Positions 41,475-52,974 of a stretch of 64,000 nt of DNA are shown in pieces. The stretch's first letter is position 1. Each line of letters begins with the position of its first letter. The notes beneath the pieces were generated by a model. It saw nothing but the letters and a program-made list of their open reading frames with translations, was not told where the DNA came from and searched no databases. This DNA is from Tetrahymena elliotti 4EA (lineage: Eukaryota > Ciliophora > Oligohymenophorea > Hymenostomatida > Tetrahymenidae), in the NCBI GenBank assembly GCA_000231825.2, contig AFXF02001505.1, forward strand, positions 124,001-188,000, read 5' to 3'. A program made the translations under genes and the position numbers.

Positions 41475-42023
41475 TCAGTCAAGAGATGATTATTTTACTA
41501 ATTAGGGATAAGAGTTTATGTTAGATCTACCTATGTTACCTTCGCTTTTGAATTCATACAAGCTCTGATAAACACATTCATCAAATTATTCATCCTGACC
41601 ATGAAAATAATTAATTAATTATTATCTTCTCCAGTCTATAGTTTAAAGTAAATTTTGTATCAAGACATCAGCACCTTCATATTATCTATATTACTTGAGG
41701 AGATTATCATAATTTTTATTTAGTTTAATTAGAAGTCCTTTCAGTTTCATAATATCACTAGAAGTTTTCTTGAGATCAGAAGATATTTCTTCAATAAATA
41801 TTTTTTAGGTGTAGCTTGAGTTCATATACCCGAGAGCATTTTCAACTAGGAATAAATCTCTTTTAAAATTAGCATCATGTAGATCTCTTAAGTGTGGAAT
41901 TTCAGCTTGATCAAACATTAAAATTCTATTGGAATCTAGTTAATGCAAGATTTATTCTAAATCACGCTCAAGGCTTTAAGCCTTTTCAACCCAATTAGCT
42001 AACTTATTATTGCTCTATCCCAT
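41475..42023 (-). CDS. Small coiled-coil protein, function unknown
   Basis: Single-exon gene of 182 residues from ATG 42021-42023 to TGA 41475-41477. Starts MGQSNNKLANWVEKAQSLER. Predicted to be mostly helical, with heptad-like spacing of Leu/Ile in several stretches (IFIEEISSDLKKTSSDIMKL; LKGLLIKLNKNYDNLLKQY). The C-terminal third contains YFHGQDEQFDECVYQSLYEF. Codon use and gaps in the opposite frames support a real gene. I do not recognise the family. It may be a small cytoskeletal or vesicle-tether-like subunit, but nothing in the sequence proves that. Confidence 0.72.
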
Positions 42024-44069
42024 ATTTTATCTTGTTTTAATTATTGGTTATTTTGATTTTACTTAATAAAAGCTATTTTCTCAATTTTTTATTATTATAT
42101 TTTGTGTGGTTTTTGAATTAATTAAGAATTTATTTGGGGATTTGTAAACTTTTATGGTATTTTCAATTAATATCTTTCTTTTTTTAGCTATTTTGTTTTT
42201 TTAAATTAAATTATTATAAAAATTGACTGACTAGCTTTGGTGTAAATTACAATTATTGACTTATTGATATTCAAAAAAAGAGAAACTTTTGATTATTTTC
42301 TGAATATTAAGAAAAGAGAGGAAAAAAATTATTAATTAAAAATAGCAATTAGTCAGACAAGATATTAATTATGTTAATCGAGTATGTCTTCCTATCATTT
42401 TTAAGTTTACTACAAAAAATTAGCCTTTTCTATTTAAAAAATATTTTATTAAATTATTTTGTAGTATACTTTCATAATCTAAAATTTCATTTTTTAAATA
42501 TTTCTATATATTTTTTAAAAAGGAAACCGAGCATTTTTAAATAAGCAACAAATTTAACGAGGAGCTCAGTTTAATTTAAAATTAGGAGAAAAAAGATCAC
42601 CAATTTAGGGGTATAAAAAGCTTGATTTTTTTTCAAAAATATATTGTACTATTAATTAATATCCATAGTATTTAGGTAATTTAGACATTTATTAAATGGA
42701 AAGAAAAACCATACTGTATACCTAAAAAACAAAAAATATAAAAGTTAAATTAGTTTACTGGATAATTATTAATATTTTCTTATACCTATTATAAAAAGAT
42801 TTGATTTGCAAAAAGATTACTTAAATTTCATTAAAATGTAAATATTGATAAAAATATGACCTAATATTTTTAAATTTTCTGATTAAAAGTAACTATTATT
42901 AAGTGTGTTTTTCCTTTATATTCTTAAAAAAATAATATCTAAATAGCGCATTTTGTTATCATAAATATTTGCTTACAAATCTTTCGACCAAATTAATTAT
43001 TTTTCTACCAACTCCTTTAATAAGGACTATCAAGAGTAAACTACTAACAAGCTAATAATAAAATGATGTTTTATCCATATTATTTTTACTTTATCAAAAT
43101 AATTTTATAGTAATCAAAACCCATCATATCATAGAATACTGAGTTAATTTTTACAAAAGACTCAAGAAATATTTACCTGTGTTAATTATAGGTCAAGTAG
43201 TTTAACTAAGATTTTATCTATATATATATATTTTTATGATTAAATTTCTTTGAAAAATTAAATTTTGCCTGATTTATATACAATATAAATTTCACATATT
43301 TATGAAAAAAAGCACAAAAATCAAAGTAATCTTTAGAAAATAAAAAAAAACACCTAAGATAAACTTTAGCAAAGAAAGATTTGTTCTGTTGATAAAAAAT
43401 AAATCTTGATTATGATATCAATATTTAATTACTAAGATAATTAAAATTATCCTCATAAGATAAGTTAAAATTGTATTCTTATCAATAAAATTTTTGGCCT
43501 AATTACATACAAACAACATTTTTTACTTCCATAAAATATTACACAAAATATTGATTTTAGTCTAGAGTTAAATAGCTTCATTTTTTAATATATTTCCAGT
43601 AAATGTTAATTGATTAATTAAATTTTAATTATTTTTTTTAAGTAGATTCACCATCAAATTATTTTTATCAACTTTTAAAACAGTATAATGTTCTAATAAA
43701 AATTTTAAAATAGATTTTTATTTTCAAAAAGTTTAAAAATAGGCTTTTCTCCTCAAAAAATATTTAAATAGATTTTTTTATTTTAAAAAAAATTATTTTT
43801 TTAAATTTTATTAGAAACATTAATTATTTTTATCAAACCTTAAATTACCAAATATTAATTTGAAATTATTTTTAATTGTTAAATGAATATCTAATTCAGA
43901 ATAATAATTATCTGGATTTATTAAAATCTGACTAAAAACAACATACCTAACATATTTTTTAGATAGATAAAATTTTTATAAAAAAAAGTAGACATATCAT
44001 AAATGTAAAATTCATTTTATAATTATTTGAATGAGGTATCCAACTGGTCCCAGTTAAAAAACATGAAAT
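42024..44069. other. Long A/T-rich intergenic region
   Basis: About 2 kb without a supported gene. Contains long A and T runs, a short TA repeat near 43220-43230 and a degenerate tandem repeat at about 43703-43793. The segment from about 43890 onward resembles the sequence downstream of the NADAR relic (about 45250-45430), so the duplicated unit of the NADAR cluster extends into it. Confidence 0.6.
43703..43793. repeat. Degenerate tandem repeat, about 30-nt unit, three copies
   Basis: Three successive units of the form TTTAAAATAG-(A/G)-TTTTT...CAAAAA, beginning near 43703, 43732 and 43763. The copies differ at several positions. In such A/T-rich DNA chance resemblance cannot be excluded. Confidence 0.4.
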
Positions 44070-44609
44070 TCAAATCTTTTTTTATTATAACTCTTATCTT
44101 AATTGCATAAGTAGTATTCCAAGCATATTTTAACCTCTACCGTCACCTCCATCAGCCCAGTATTTATCTCTTTTTGTATGCTCAACAATCTTTGCATCTC
44201 CTGTGCTTAACAAAAATTACTTTAAATCCTTGTGTTAAGTAAATTTAGCTTTTAAAGCTTCATACATAACATCATTTTTTACACTCTCCCAATCACTTCT
44301 TAAAGGATATTCTTCTTCACTTAATCTCCCTAAAAATAAATATGATTTATGGAAATCCAAAGCAATTTAAATTGATGAATTACCTAATTTGAAAGATTCG
44401 CTTGGTGTTGAAGTTAATCTGATTAACTCCTCTTTTTCTGTTCCTGCAAATTTTTAGGCTTGGAAATAATGTTCAGTCGTAGGCCATTATTTTTCTTTTA
44501 ATGATATAGGCGAAGCATAAAAATTTGAAAATATTCCATTTGTTTCATATTCTCTATAAAAATAGACCTGCCCTTATTAATTAAATTGAGGAAGAACAGC
44601 TTTTTCCAT
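44070..44609 (-). CDS. NADAR/YbiA-like protein, copy 1
   Basis: 161-residue member of the NADAR (YbiA-like, DUF1768) superfamily, whose characterised members cleave N-glycosidic bonds (riboflavin-pathway intermediates in bacterial YbiA; ADP-ribose linkages in others). Hallmarks are present in order: FYREYETNGIFSNFYASPI, then WPTTEHYFQAQKF, and at the C-terminus DAKIVEHTKRDKYWADGGDG followed by NMLGILLMQLRQEL. The length is typical for a single-domain member. One intron, 44330-44383 (54 nt), splits a glycine codon. The exons of 226 and 260 nt give a whole number of codons. It is the downstream member of a three-copy cluster with the same intron position as copy 3. The substrate in this organism cannot be told from sequence. 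Confidence 0.9.
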
Positions 44610-45434
44610 TCTCTTTAATAATTTGACTTAATACAATAATATTATTTTAAACAACTTTTCTTTCAACTTTAATTGATAAGTCTTTTAATGGAAATTTAAT
44701 GATTTAATTGATTGAATTTCAATAACATAAATATTTCATGATTTTTTCATCAAAAATCATAAGAATTATTATATTATTAGATTAACATATCTGATATAAT
44801 TTGTTGAGAAGAAAATAATATAATAAATACCTTTTATTAGATATCAAAAAAGAAATTCATTTTTTTAATAACTTAATTAGCTTTGGATAATTAAAATAGG
44901 TAGGTTAGTACTAAATAAATAAATGGATGAGCACTTATTATTTATTAAACTATCAGATATTTATACAATAATTTCAAAAAACAAGTACCTAAATAATATA
45001 ATTAAACACTATTATTTATAAGAAATCAAATAACTTTTTCCAGTAACTCTTATCTGAATTTCAAAAATATTATTGATAGATGCGAAATTTTTAAGGTATC
45101 ATCTATTACAATTTATCTATCCATTACAAAATAATATAATTATAATTAATTTTATTTGATAGATTTAATAAATATTTGATGATAATTGGAATAATTTAAA
45201 ATTTAATTTTTAAATCTTAGTAGTTACCTAAAAAAAATGCAGCAACTAATAATATCTGGTTTTATTTATTTATTAACATCTATCTAAAAACAATATAACC
45301 TAACATATTTTTTAAATTTATAAAATCCTTATAACAAAAATTATGAGAACAATTAACCATAAATAAATATTAAATTCATTTTAGAATTAATTTAACAAAA
45401 TCAACAACAGATCTAAGTTAAAAAAATAAGAAAT
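44610..45434. other. Spacer between NADAR copy 1 and the relic
   Basis: A/T-rich. The part next to copy 1 (about 44640-44845) matches the flank of the relic at about 45765-45960, including the shared stretch TTTGTTGAGAAGAAAATAAT. About 44890-44970 matches 46150-46260. So 5' flanks were duplicated along with the genes. No other gene seen. Confidence 0.65.
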
Positions 45435-45743
45435 TCAAACCTTATTTTGCTATAACTCTAATCTTAACTTCATAAGTAGTATTCCAAGCCTATTTTAATC
45501 TCTACCATCACCTCTATCATCCTAATATTTATCTCTTTTTGTATATTCAACAATTTTTGCATCTCCTTTTATGTTCCTGCAAATTTTTAGTCTTGGAAAT
45601 AATGTTCAGTAGTAGGCCATTATTTTTCTTTTAATTATATAGGCGAGGTACAAAAATTTGAGAATATTCTATTTGGTTCATATGGTCTATAAAAATAGAC
45701 ATACCCTTATTAATTAAATTGAGGTAGAACAATTTTTTTCGAT
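45435..45743 (-). pseudogene. NADAR/YbiA-like relic, copy 2
   Basis: Clearly homologous to both neighbours but broken. The position of the start codon reads ATCG instead of ATGG. The block from the KEEL helix through the intron to the STG turn is missing: the frame jumps from QKFAGT-like sequence (near 45585) straight to the GDAKIVE region, a loss of roughly 200 bp. The conserved WADGGDG motif has become QDDRGDG. Remaining pieces still resemble the family (FSNF; WPTTEHYFQ; NRLGILLMKLRLEL). No functional enzyme is expected. Confidence 0.85.
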
Positions 45744-46365
45744 TTCCCTCAATAATTTGACTTGATGAAAATAATATTTTATCATATAACTTTTTTTCAA
45801 CTTAAATTTTTTGTCTTTTGATGGAAATTAAATGATTTAATTAATTGTATTTCAATAACATATCATGATTTTTTCATCAAAAATCATAAAAATAATTATA
45901 ATAATAGATGTATATCTGATATAATTTGTTGAGAAGAAAATAATATAATAAATTCCTTTTAGGAGATAAGAAAATTCATTTTTTTTTCTTGAAATTTAAA
46001 ACTTAAAAAATGTTAAATAAATTTCTTTTCGACTTAAATTTTAAAATCAATTTATTCTCTTTAACTAATTTCTCAAAAAATTAATTTAATTTGATATAAA
46101 AAACAATTTATCAGAAAACAAATTCATTTTTCTAATAATTTAATTTGCTAGGATAAATTAAAAAGCATTAAAATAGGGAGGTAAGTATTAAATAAATAAT
46201 ATAATGGATGAATACTTAATATTTATTAAACTATCAGATTTTTGTACAATAATTTCTACTTTTAAATATCTAAATAATATAACTAAATATAATTAAATAC
46301 TAAGATTTATATAAGCATAAAGTGTATTCTAATTTTTTAAAGTATTATACTAAATACATAAGAAA
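45744..46365. other. Spacer between NADAR relic and copy 3
   Basis: A/T-rich, no gene. Holds the duplicated 5' flank of the relic (about 45765-45960) and, at about 46150-46260, a second duplicated segment also found upstream of copy 1. Confidence 0.6.
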
Positions 46366-46899
46366 TCAAATAACTTTTTCTTGTAATTCTTATCTTAATT
46401 TCATAAGTAGTATACCAAGCATATTTTTACCTTTACCATCGCCTCCATCAGCCCAATACTTATCATTTTTTGTGTGCTCAACAATTTTAGCATCTCCAGT
46501 ACTAAGCAAAAATTTCTTTAAATCATCATGTTAAGTAAATTTAGCTTTTATAGCTTCATACATAACATCATCCTTTACGGTATTCCAATCATCTCTTAAA
46601 GGATACTTCTCGCTTCTTTCTCTTCCTATAAATATAAGAATACAATTTTTATAAATTTCTATTTATTTATTACCTAGTTTGAAAGATACACTTGGTGTTG
46701 AAGCCAATCTAACTAATTCCTCTTTTTCTGTTCCTGCAAATTTTTAGGCTTGGAAATAATGCTCAGTTGTAGGCCATTACTTTCCTTTTAATGTAATAGG
46801 GGAAGCATAAAAATTTGAAAACATTCCATTTGGATCATATTCTTTATAAAAATAGATATGTCCTTCTTCATTTAATTCAGGTATAATAACTTTATCCAT
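46366..46899 (-). CDS. NADAR/YbiA-like protein, copy 3
   Basis: 161 residues, closely similar to copy 1 (same length, same intron position). Begins MDKVIIPELNEEGHIYFYKE. Family motifs are FSNFYASPI, WPTTEHYFQAQKF, DAKIVEHTKNDKYWADGGDG and NMLGILLMKLRQEL. The intron at 46626-46673 (48 nt) again splits the glycine codon of KLG-R; exons of 226 and 260 nt keep frame. Most differences from copy 1 are conservative surface changes, which suggests selection on protein function in both. Upstream (5') member of the cluster. Expected to be a soluble N-glycosidase-type enzyme; the substrate is unknown. Confidence 0.9.
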
Positions 46900-47343
46900 T
46901 TTTCTTTATTAATTAAATTATTTTATTGAACTTTACTTTCAAAAATCTACTGTTTTATAATTAATTATCTAAAATATTAATATCTCTTCAAGTTTTCTTC
47001 AAAAAACTATCAAAAATAGATACAAAAATTTAAATAAATATTTTTGAAGAAATCTGACATAAAATATTGAAAAGCAACTACTGCTTCAAAATACCTTTGT
47101 AAGCCCAAATTAAAATATTATTTTTCTATTTTAATATTTAAAAATAATGAAAAAATGTTGATGTATTCCTGTTTTCTAATCTTAAAAGAGAATTTCAGAG
47201 TTAAAATTTATTTAATTGGGTAAAAATTATTTTATAAATCTGATTAAATTATTAAAAAACGATATTGCCATAGTTTTAGAATTGCTTTTTTAAAAAAATT
47301 TTATCATACATATAATATGAATTATATAGTATTTATTATTTTT
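46900..47343. other. A/T-rich spacer
   Basis: Between the 5' end of NADAR copy 3 and the 3' end of the next minus-strand gene. No gene, repeat or motif recognised. Confidence 0.6.
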
Positions 47344-49081
47344 TCAATAAGTATTTTCAGAAGGCATCCTAACATGTACTGAACCTCTAATGAGCTCTTA
47401 TTCATCAGGTTATTTTATAATTTTCTTTTCTTAAATGCCTCTAAGAATTAAATATATTATAGCACCAACCAAAGCCAAACTGATAATGATTATTAATATG
47501 ATATTTGTAAATGTAAATGAAATAGTACTACTGAAAGAGTTATCTATTAATTAAATTTCAGATATATAAGACTTCTTTAATTCATCATACGCTCTAACTG
47601 CTATATATATTTTTGAAAAGTTACTCAATTTTTCTAAAATTGATTTTAAGTCACATTTATTTGGGTTTACTCTTGTGAAATAAACTAAATCCTTGACAGA
47701 TTCTCCAATAATTATATTTTTTTCTAAGTTTTCTTTATTTTAAGACATAAAAATGTAAGCTTGCTCTATTTTTTAATCTGCATCATCACATATTTAGAGT
47801 ATATCATCATCTATATGAATCTTAAAGTAATCATCTCTAGGTTTTGTTGCTTCCTAAAATGTTTTTTGAGAATATGGCTTTAGTTAAAATAATACATCAG
47901 TATCTTCATTACTAGTAACTTCAATAGAGTCTGGTAAATACACTTATTAAAGGACAGCATATTAAGTATAACTATTTATCTTAAGGAAACGGAGTTCTAA
48001 TTTAATGTGATCAACATCTGGAGTTTTTGTGTTTAAGTAGATCTTTAGACTCTCTGGATTCTTTGTGAATATTTCTAAAATAAAGCAACCTTCGTTGTTA
48101 ACAATAATGTTTTATTTTTCTCCCTTTTTTAACTAGAAATTGAGTCCTGTGAACTAATATTCTTTTAAATTCTCTAACAATTAAAATTGTGAAACATTTT
48201 ATTTAAAGATTTAAATCATTCTATTTGGACTACTACTATTCTCAACTAAAAGCATCACAGATTCACTCTTCATTATTGCTGATTATTATTGATTAAAGTC
48301 TAAGAAATTGCTCTTTGATATTAGTGAGTAGTTTTTATTCTTCTATTCAGAGTTTTCTGAAGATTTTTTCTTTTTAGCTGAAATCTCTTAACCAGACTAG
48401 TTAAATACTAAACTTGGAAGTTAATTAACATTTTATGCTTAATTATCTTATCCTTCTAAATTTTATTATTAGGATTCTGGTGAGAGATCTACTATCTAAA
48501 TATTTAGAGTTTAATTTTTTAAAGCATCACCTTTGAGAAGAATAAACATGTCTTAATCTTAAGCAATAGATTTTGAATAAAATAAAGGTGTTTAGGGTTA
48601 ATTATCAATTTAAGCTATCTAAATATTATTGTTTAAATAGGGTTTTGCAATAAATTCAAACTCCGTATCTTAGTTAGTCTAACTATTATTAACTTGCCCA
48701 TAAACACTTAAATATATCATACATATTCTTGTTGAAGAATTATAATATACAAATGGGAACTTTATGTTAAATTATTTATTTTAATTTGAAATTTCTAATT
48801 TAATATCTTCCTGAAATCCTTTTTAACTCATCTATGTTTGAAAATATTATCAAATTTAAGAATAAAATATATAATATATTTACTGTTCTTGCAGGACCTG
48901 CCTCTATAACGATTATTCCTTTTACTTTGATTTCAACTTCTACATCACCACAAGATTCTATTTTAAAAATTTAATTCTAACGTGGCTATATTGTGCTAGT
49001 TATTTACTAGTTCAGTTTAATCATATCATTAGCTAGAAGAGATTAAAATAAAAAACTAGCAAAAATAATTTTCATTAACAT
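47344..49081 (-). CDS. Type I membrane protein with signal peptide, family unknown
   Basis: 561 residues after removing intron 48832-48883 (52 nt). Start chosen at 49079-49081 (MLMKIIFASFLFQSLLA), which gives a clear signal peptide; an ATG two codons later would serve as well. A large extracytoplasmic region follows, with beta-type sequence, few cysteines and several Gln-rich stretches. Near the C-terminus is one membrane helix (FTFTNIILIIIISLALVGAI, about 47480-47540), then a short basic-acidic tail ending VRMPSENTY. The architecture suggests a cell-surface, secretory-route or endosomal receptor-like protein. I do not recognise a domain. The QVNNSQTNQDTEFEF and LPDSIEVTSNEDTD segments could belong to pre-peptidase-C-like or other beta-sandwich repeats, but this is a guess. 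Confidence 0.8.
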
Positions 49082-49914
49082 TTTTTTAGAATCCAAACTA
49101 AATATTTGCTTAAACTTATGTATTTTTATCATTATTATTCTAAAGTCAAAGTAATTTATTTAGTTTATTTTATTGTAATATTTATAACAAATCAAATCAA
49201 TTTAAACACAATAATATTGATATTTTTAATGTAATTAAGAAAAGTAATTAACAAAAAAGCCAATATATCTAAAGCCATTTAAAAACAACCTATAGAGTCG
49301 TGTATTAATAAACAAATGATGATTATTTAAAATTATTTTAACAATAAAATTGTAATATTTTAAATTATTTCAATAACTTATGAAAAATTAAAAACTCTTT
49401 AAATATTAAAATTATTATTTTCCTCATACAAAAATTTCATTATTTAAAAACCAATTTTAATCATTAATTATGAATAATATTTACTATTTCCTAAAAATTA
49501 AATAATTTGGAAAAATATTGAGATGTGATTTTAATTATTTTATGGGATTTGAAAAGTAATATAGAGAAAGATATTTTATTTTAGAAAAAAAATTTTTTTT
49601 GATAAAGATAAAGAAAATAAGTAATTCATAAATATTTATTTAAATGCAAATTTTTTAAAAAGTGAATAAAGCTTTATTAAGACAATTTTCTAATTGACTC
49701 TAATTCAAAATTTTGAAATAGAAATCAAAATTCTAAATCAATGGATAATTTTTTATTTACAATAATATTAAAAATAATTTTGAATTTTTATACATTTTAA
49801 ACATATTTACATTCTTATTTATTAAAATGATTGCTATTTTACTGAATAAATGAATTTGAAATAATTAATTTATTTTTTTTTGGTTGGTTAGTTAGTTTAG
49901 GTTTAATATTTTAA
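49082..49914. other. A/T-rich intergenic region
   Basis: About 830 bp of very A/T-rich DNA holding the promoter of the type I membrane gene and the 3' flank of the SERINC gene. No further feature recognised. Confidence 0.6.
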
Positions 49915-51379
49915 TCAAGAAAAGTCTCTATTAGGGAATATCTTAGGAGCTATTAAAGTCCAGATGTAAATAACAGCTGTTAGCCAAGCTACTATAATTT
50001 TAATCCAATAGCTAGCTGATGATTCTTAATATAATTAGAAGGTATTGCTACTAAAATCAGGAGATCCCCAATTTGTAATAAGCATGCATGTGTAAATAGA
50101 AATAAAAAACATCACTACATAGAAAGCTTTGAATTATTAAATAACTATTAGCTTTCTGATATTTTTTTAATCTTCCTCAGCTGGATTTACATTTTACTAG
50201 TTTAGAGATTATTATTATTATTACTATTAATCTTTTGGTTACTGCATAGAATTATTTTCATATGCATTTTAGCTAGATACTTTATTTAGATCTAAAGATC
50301 TATCTTCTTCATCTTCTTTACTATCTGCTAAAATAGCTTATGGTGCATTGTTGATCATATTTTAAGTTGTTTTACTTGTTGAATCTTTACTGCTAAAAGT
50401 TATATACATCAATACTATAAAATTTAAAATTATAGCTATAGAAAGATCAAAGTAGAATCCATTTTTATTATCAGAATCAGAAAGAAGATTGTTACATTCT
50501 TTATCAGGAGAGCTAAACTATGATGAGAATGTTAAAAATGATATATACAATCCTATTCCACCAGAAGCAATCAAAGATCCATGAGGATTATATCCAAGTA
50601 TTTGAATTACAGTTATGACAACAAGGATAACTATATTGACTGAGGATATAGCTGTGTTATCGCTACATCCTTTAAACCATATAAATGTTAGGATGTTTAA
50701 AGAAATTGCTAAACCATAAAGAATCAAAGAAGTGAAAATTAGTATGTATTTCATGGATTTATTCCCTTCATCATAATATTTAACCCAAGTTTAAGACCAT
50801 TTATAGAGAAGATCAATAACAACTAAAGACTAAAAGAGCAAATATAAAATACTCACATATTTAGCAAAATGAGAATACCCTTCAAAAAAACTATTAGGAA
50901 TGAAAAAGACCAAGATGAAAACTAAAATTATATAAGTAATTTTGAAACACCATAATCCTATTTTTCATAAAATATTTTATTCAATATTTAAAGTAAAGAG
51001 AATTTATAAAATTATATTTACCATCATTAACCATTTTTTTTGCTTTTATTCCACAGCACAAAAATAAGAGTAAGAAGAGTCCTAAATAAAAAGAAGCTAA
51101 ACTAAAGCTCATTCTATAAACAGAGCTAGCTCCTAGACAGTCTGTGCCACCACCAGCTTCTGAAGGGCAATTGATGTAATCAGTAAAGTGTTTAAAAATA
51201 TCTTACAAATAGTAGAATGTGAATATTACAAAAATAGTGAAAATTAAGTTTAACAGAATATATGCCAGTCTAATCTATTATTTCCAGGTAGTTTTACAAA
51301 CAGTCTTACAACAACTACAAGCATTAGAGCAGAAGGCTTTACCTGCACAACAAAGCATTGAAGCACCACAAATAATCAT
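49915..51379 (-). CDS. SERINC-family multi-pass membrane protein
   Basis: 466 residues, one intron (50958-51021, 64 nt). SERINC/TDE1 proteins are polytopic membrane proteins linked to lipid (phosphatidylserine) handling. Evidence: a cysteine-rich N-terminus (CCAGKAFCSNACSCCKTVC) before the first helix; a GTDCLGASSVYRMSFSLASFY segment matching the family's VYR...FYL region; the FIPNSFFEGYSHFAKYVSIL stretch; WSQTWVKYYDEGNKS, equivalent to the family's conserved W-x-E loop; then SSVNIVILVVITVIQILGYNP. The last loop is extended by a charged and poly-Gln insert (DQQQQQQSLNQQ) before FYVVMFFISIYTCMLITNWG and a final helix near the C-terminus. About ten membrane helices. Length is normal for the family. 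Ends IFPNRDFS-TGA. Confidence 0.93.
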
Positions 51380-52974
51380 TTCTTAAAAATTTATCTAAGA
51401 TTTGCTAGTTTATTATTATTTTTTTAATCTGGAAAATAACTAATCAAAAAAATAGTTTACAAAAAATGTATATTGTATCTTTTTTTGAGTAAATAATTAT
51501 AAACAATCAATTAATGATTAATTTGAAATTTTTACAAAAAATTGATAAATTAAATCTCTTTATTCTAAGTCATTTACTTAATCATTTACAAGATTTTCAA
51601 AATAACCTTTTTGTTATTTTCTTTTTTTTTCCATTATAATCAAATTTAAAATATTAATATAGACAATTTTTTAAATATTAAATTTCAAATGTTTTATTTG
51701 AAATTTACCTGTTTTGATGGATTTATTTTACAAAATCAAAATATAGATTCTCTTGAGTAAGGGAAAAATAATAATTCTATTTTTTTATTTTTTGTACTTA
51801 GTTGAAATTTCTACTTTTTTGTTGCTTTATTAACTACCACATAAAACACCATAAAATCTATAATAAAATTAAATTCTTAGAGCTAATTTGTTTTTTGATT
51901 ATTTTTTCAATATAAAATATGTTATTAATTGAGAAGAGAATATAATATTTCTCTTATTTTAGAGACTTTAGAGTTTTTGATATGCTGTGTTTGAGCTATC
52001 CTTAATTAGAGAGAAATTGTAAGTTAAGATATCAAAAAATATTTTTTTACTTCAAAATAAATTAAAAATTGAAACCAAATAGGTAATACTTGTTTCTAAA
52101 AAATGTACATTTTTTTAATTTATTTATTTTCATTTAAATTTTCATCTAAAATTTAGCATAGAAATCACATTAAACTACAAAATAATTTGATTAATTATTT
52201 ATGAGTAAATAATAAGTTCTATGTTAAATAAATTTAATTTATATGTATTTAAGATTTTTATTTACTTATGAGTCTTACTATTTTGATAAATAAAATTAAA
52301 ATATGGATTTTAGTCTTAAGATATAAAATAATTATTTTTGTGAAGTGAAGGGTTTATCATCGCTAAAAAATTCTTCTCAATTTTCTTAGTGTAATTTTTT
52401 TTGAGTTGGTAAATAATTTTCAATAATTAACTAATTTGGAAAAATATGTTAAAAAATTTAATGTATGAATTTCACAATAATTTATTTCATATTTAATAAT
52501 TAATTTTTTTCTAAAAAGACTACTTTAATAAATAAATAAATAATTGAGCTTTATTTTAAATAACTCACTAGCTATTGCTTTTTTTTATAAATTAAAGTAT
52601 AAAAAATATTTGAAAAGAAACCTATGAAATTAACTGAATTTTAAATTGAGATATGTAAAATTTTTCTAAATAATTTAAATATTTTTTATACTAGAGTTAA
52701 TCAAGTTTAAAAATTTGAGTCGAAGGAATATCTATTGGATAAGTAAATATTTTGATAGATATTTTTGATTTTTGATAGAAGAAAGTTTGCAAAAAATATT
52801 ATATTTTTAATAGATCTTTAGCTGGCCATAAATTATTGATCTATAATAAAATTTTAGACTATTTTTATAAAAATTAAAGTAATTGTTTCATAATATTCCC
52901 AAAATTTATATAAGTTTGGAATTATTTGAGATAAAAAGTTAAATTTAGCATCTTTTAATTAAAATATATTATCA
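51380..52974. other. Long A/T-rich divergent intergenic region
   Basis: About 1.6 kb between the 5' ends of the SERINC gene and the next plus-strand gene, so both promoters lie here. Many poly-A and poly-T runs. No gene, RNA gene or clear repeat found. Confidence 0.6.

Larger units (their letters stand above)
43890..46899. repeat. Segmental tandem duplication covering the NADAR cluster
   Basis: Three imperfect units of about 1.1 kb (the third seen only in part), each holding a NADAR gene or relic plus flanks. Shared flanking stretches, not only coding similarity, show that DNA segments were duplicated and not processed transcripts. The retained intron in copies 1 and 3 agrees. Confidence 0.75.

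Noticed and set aside
42024..44069. Possible replication origin or centromere-like element in the long A/T-rich spacer
   Set aside because: All spacers in this window are similarly A/T-rich with homopolymer runs. Nothing distinguishes this one beyond length and a weak tandem repeat.
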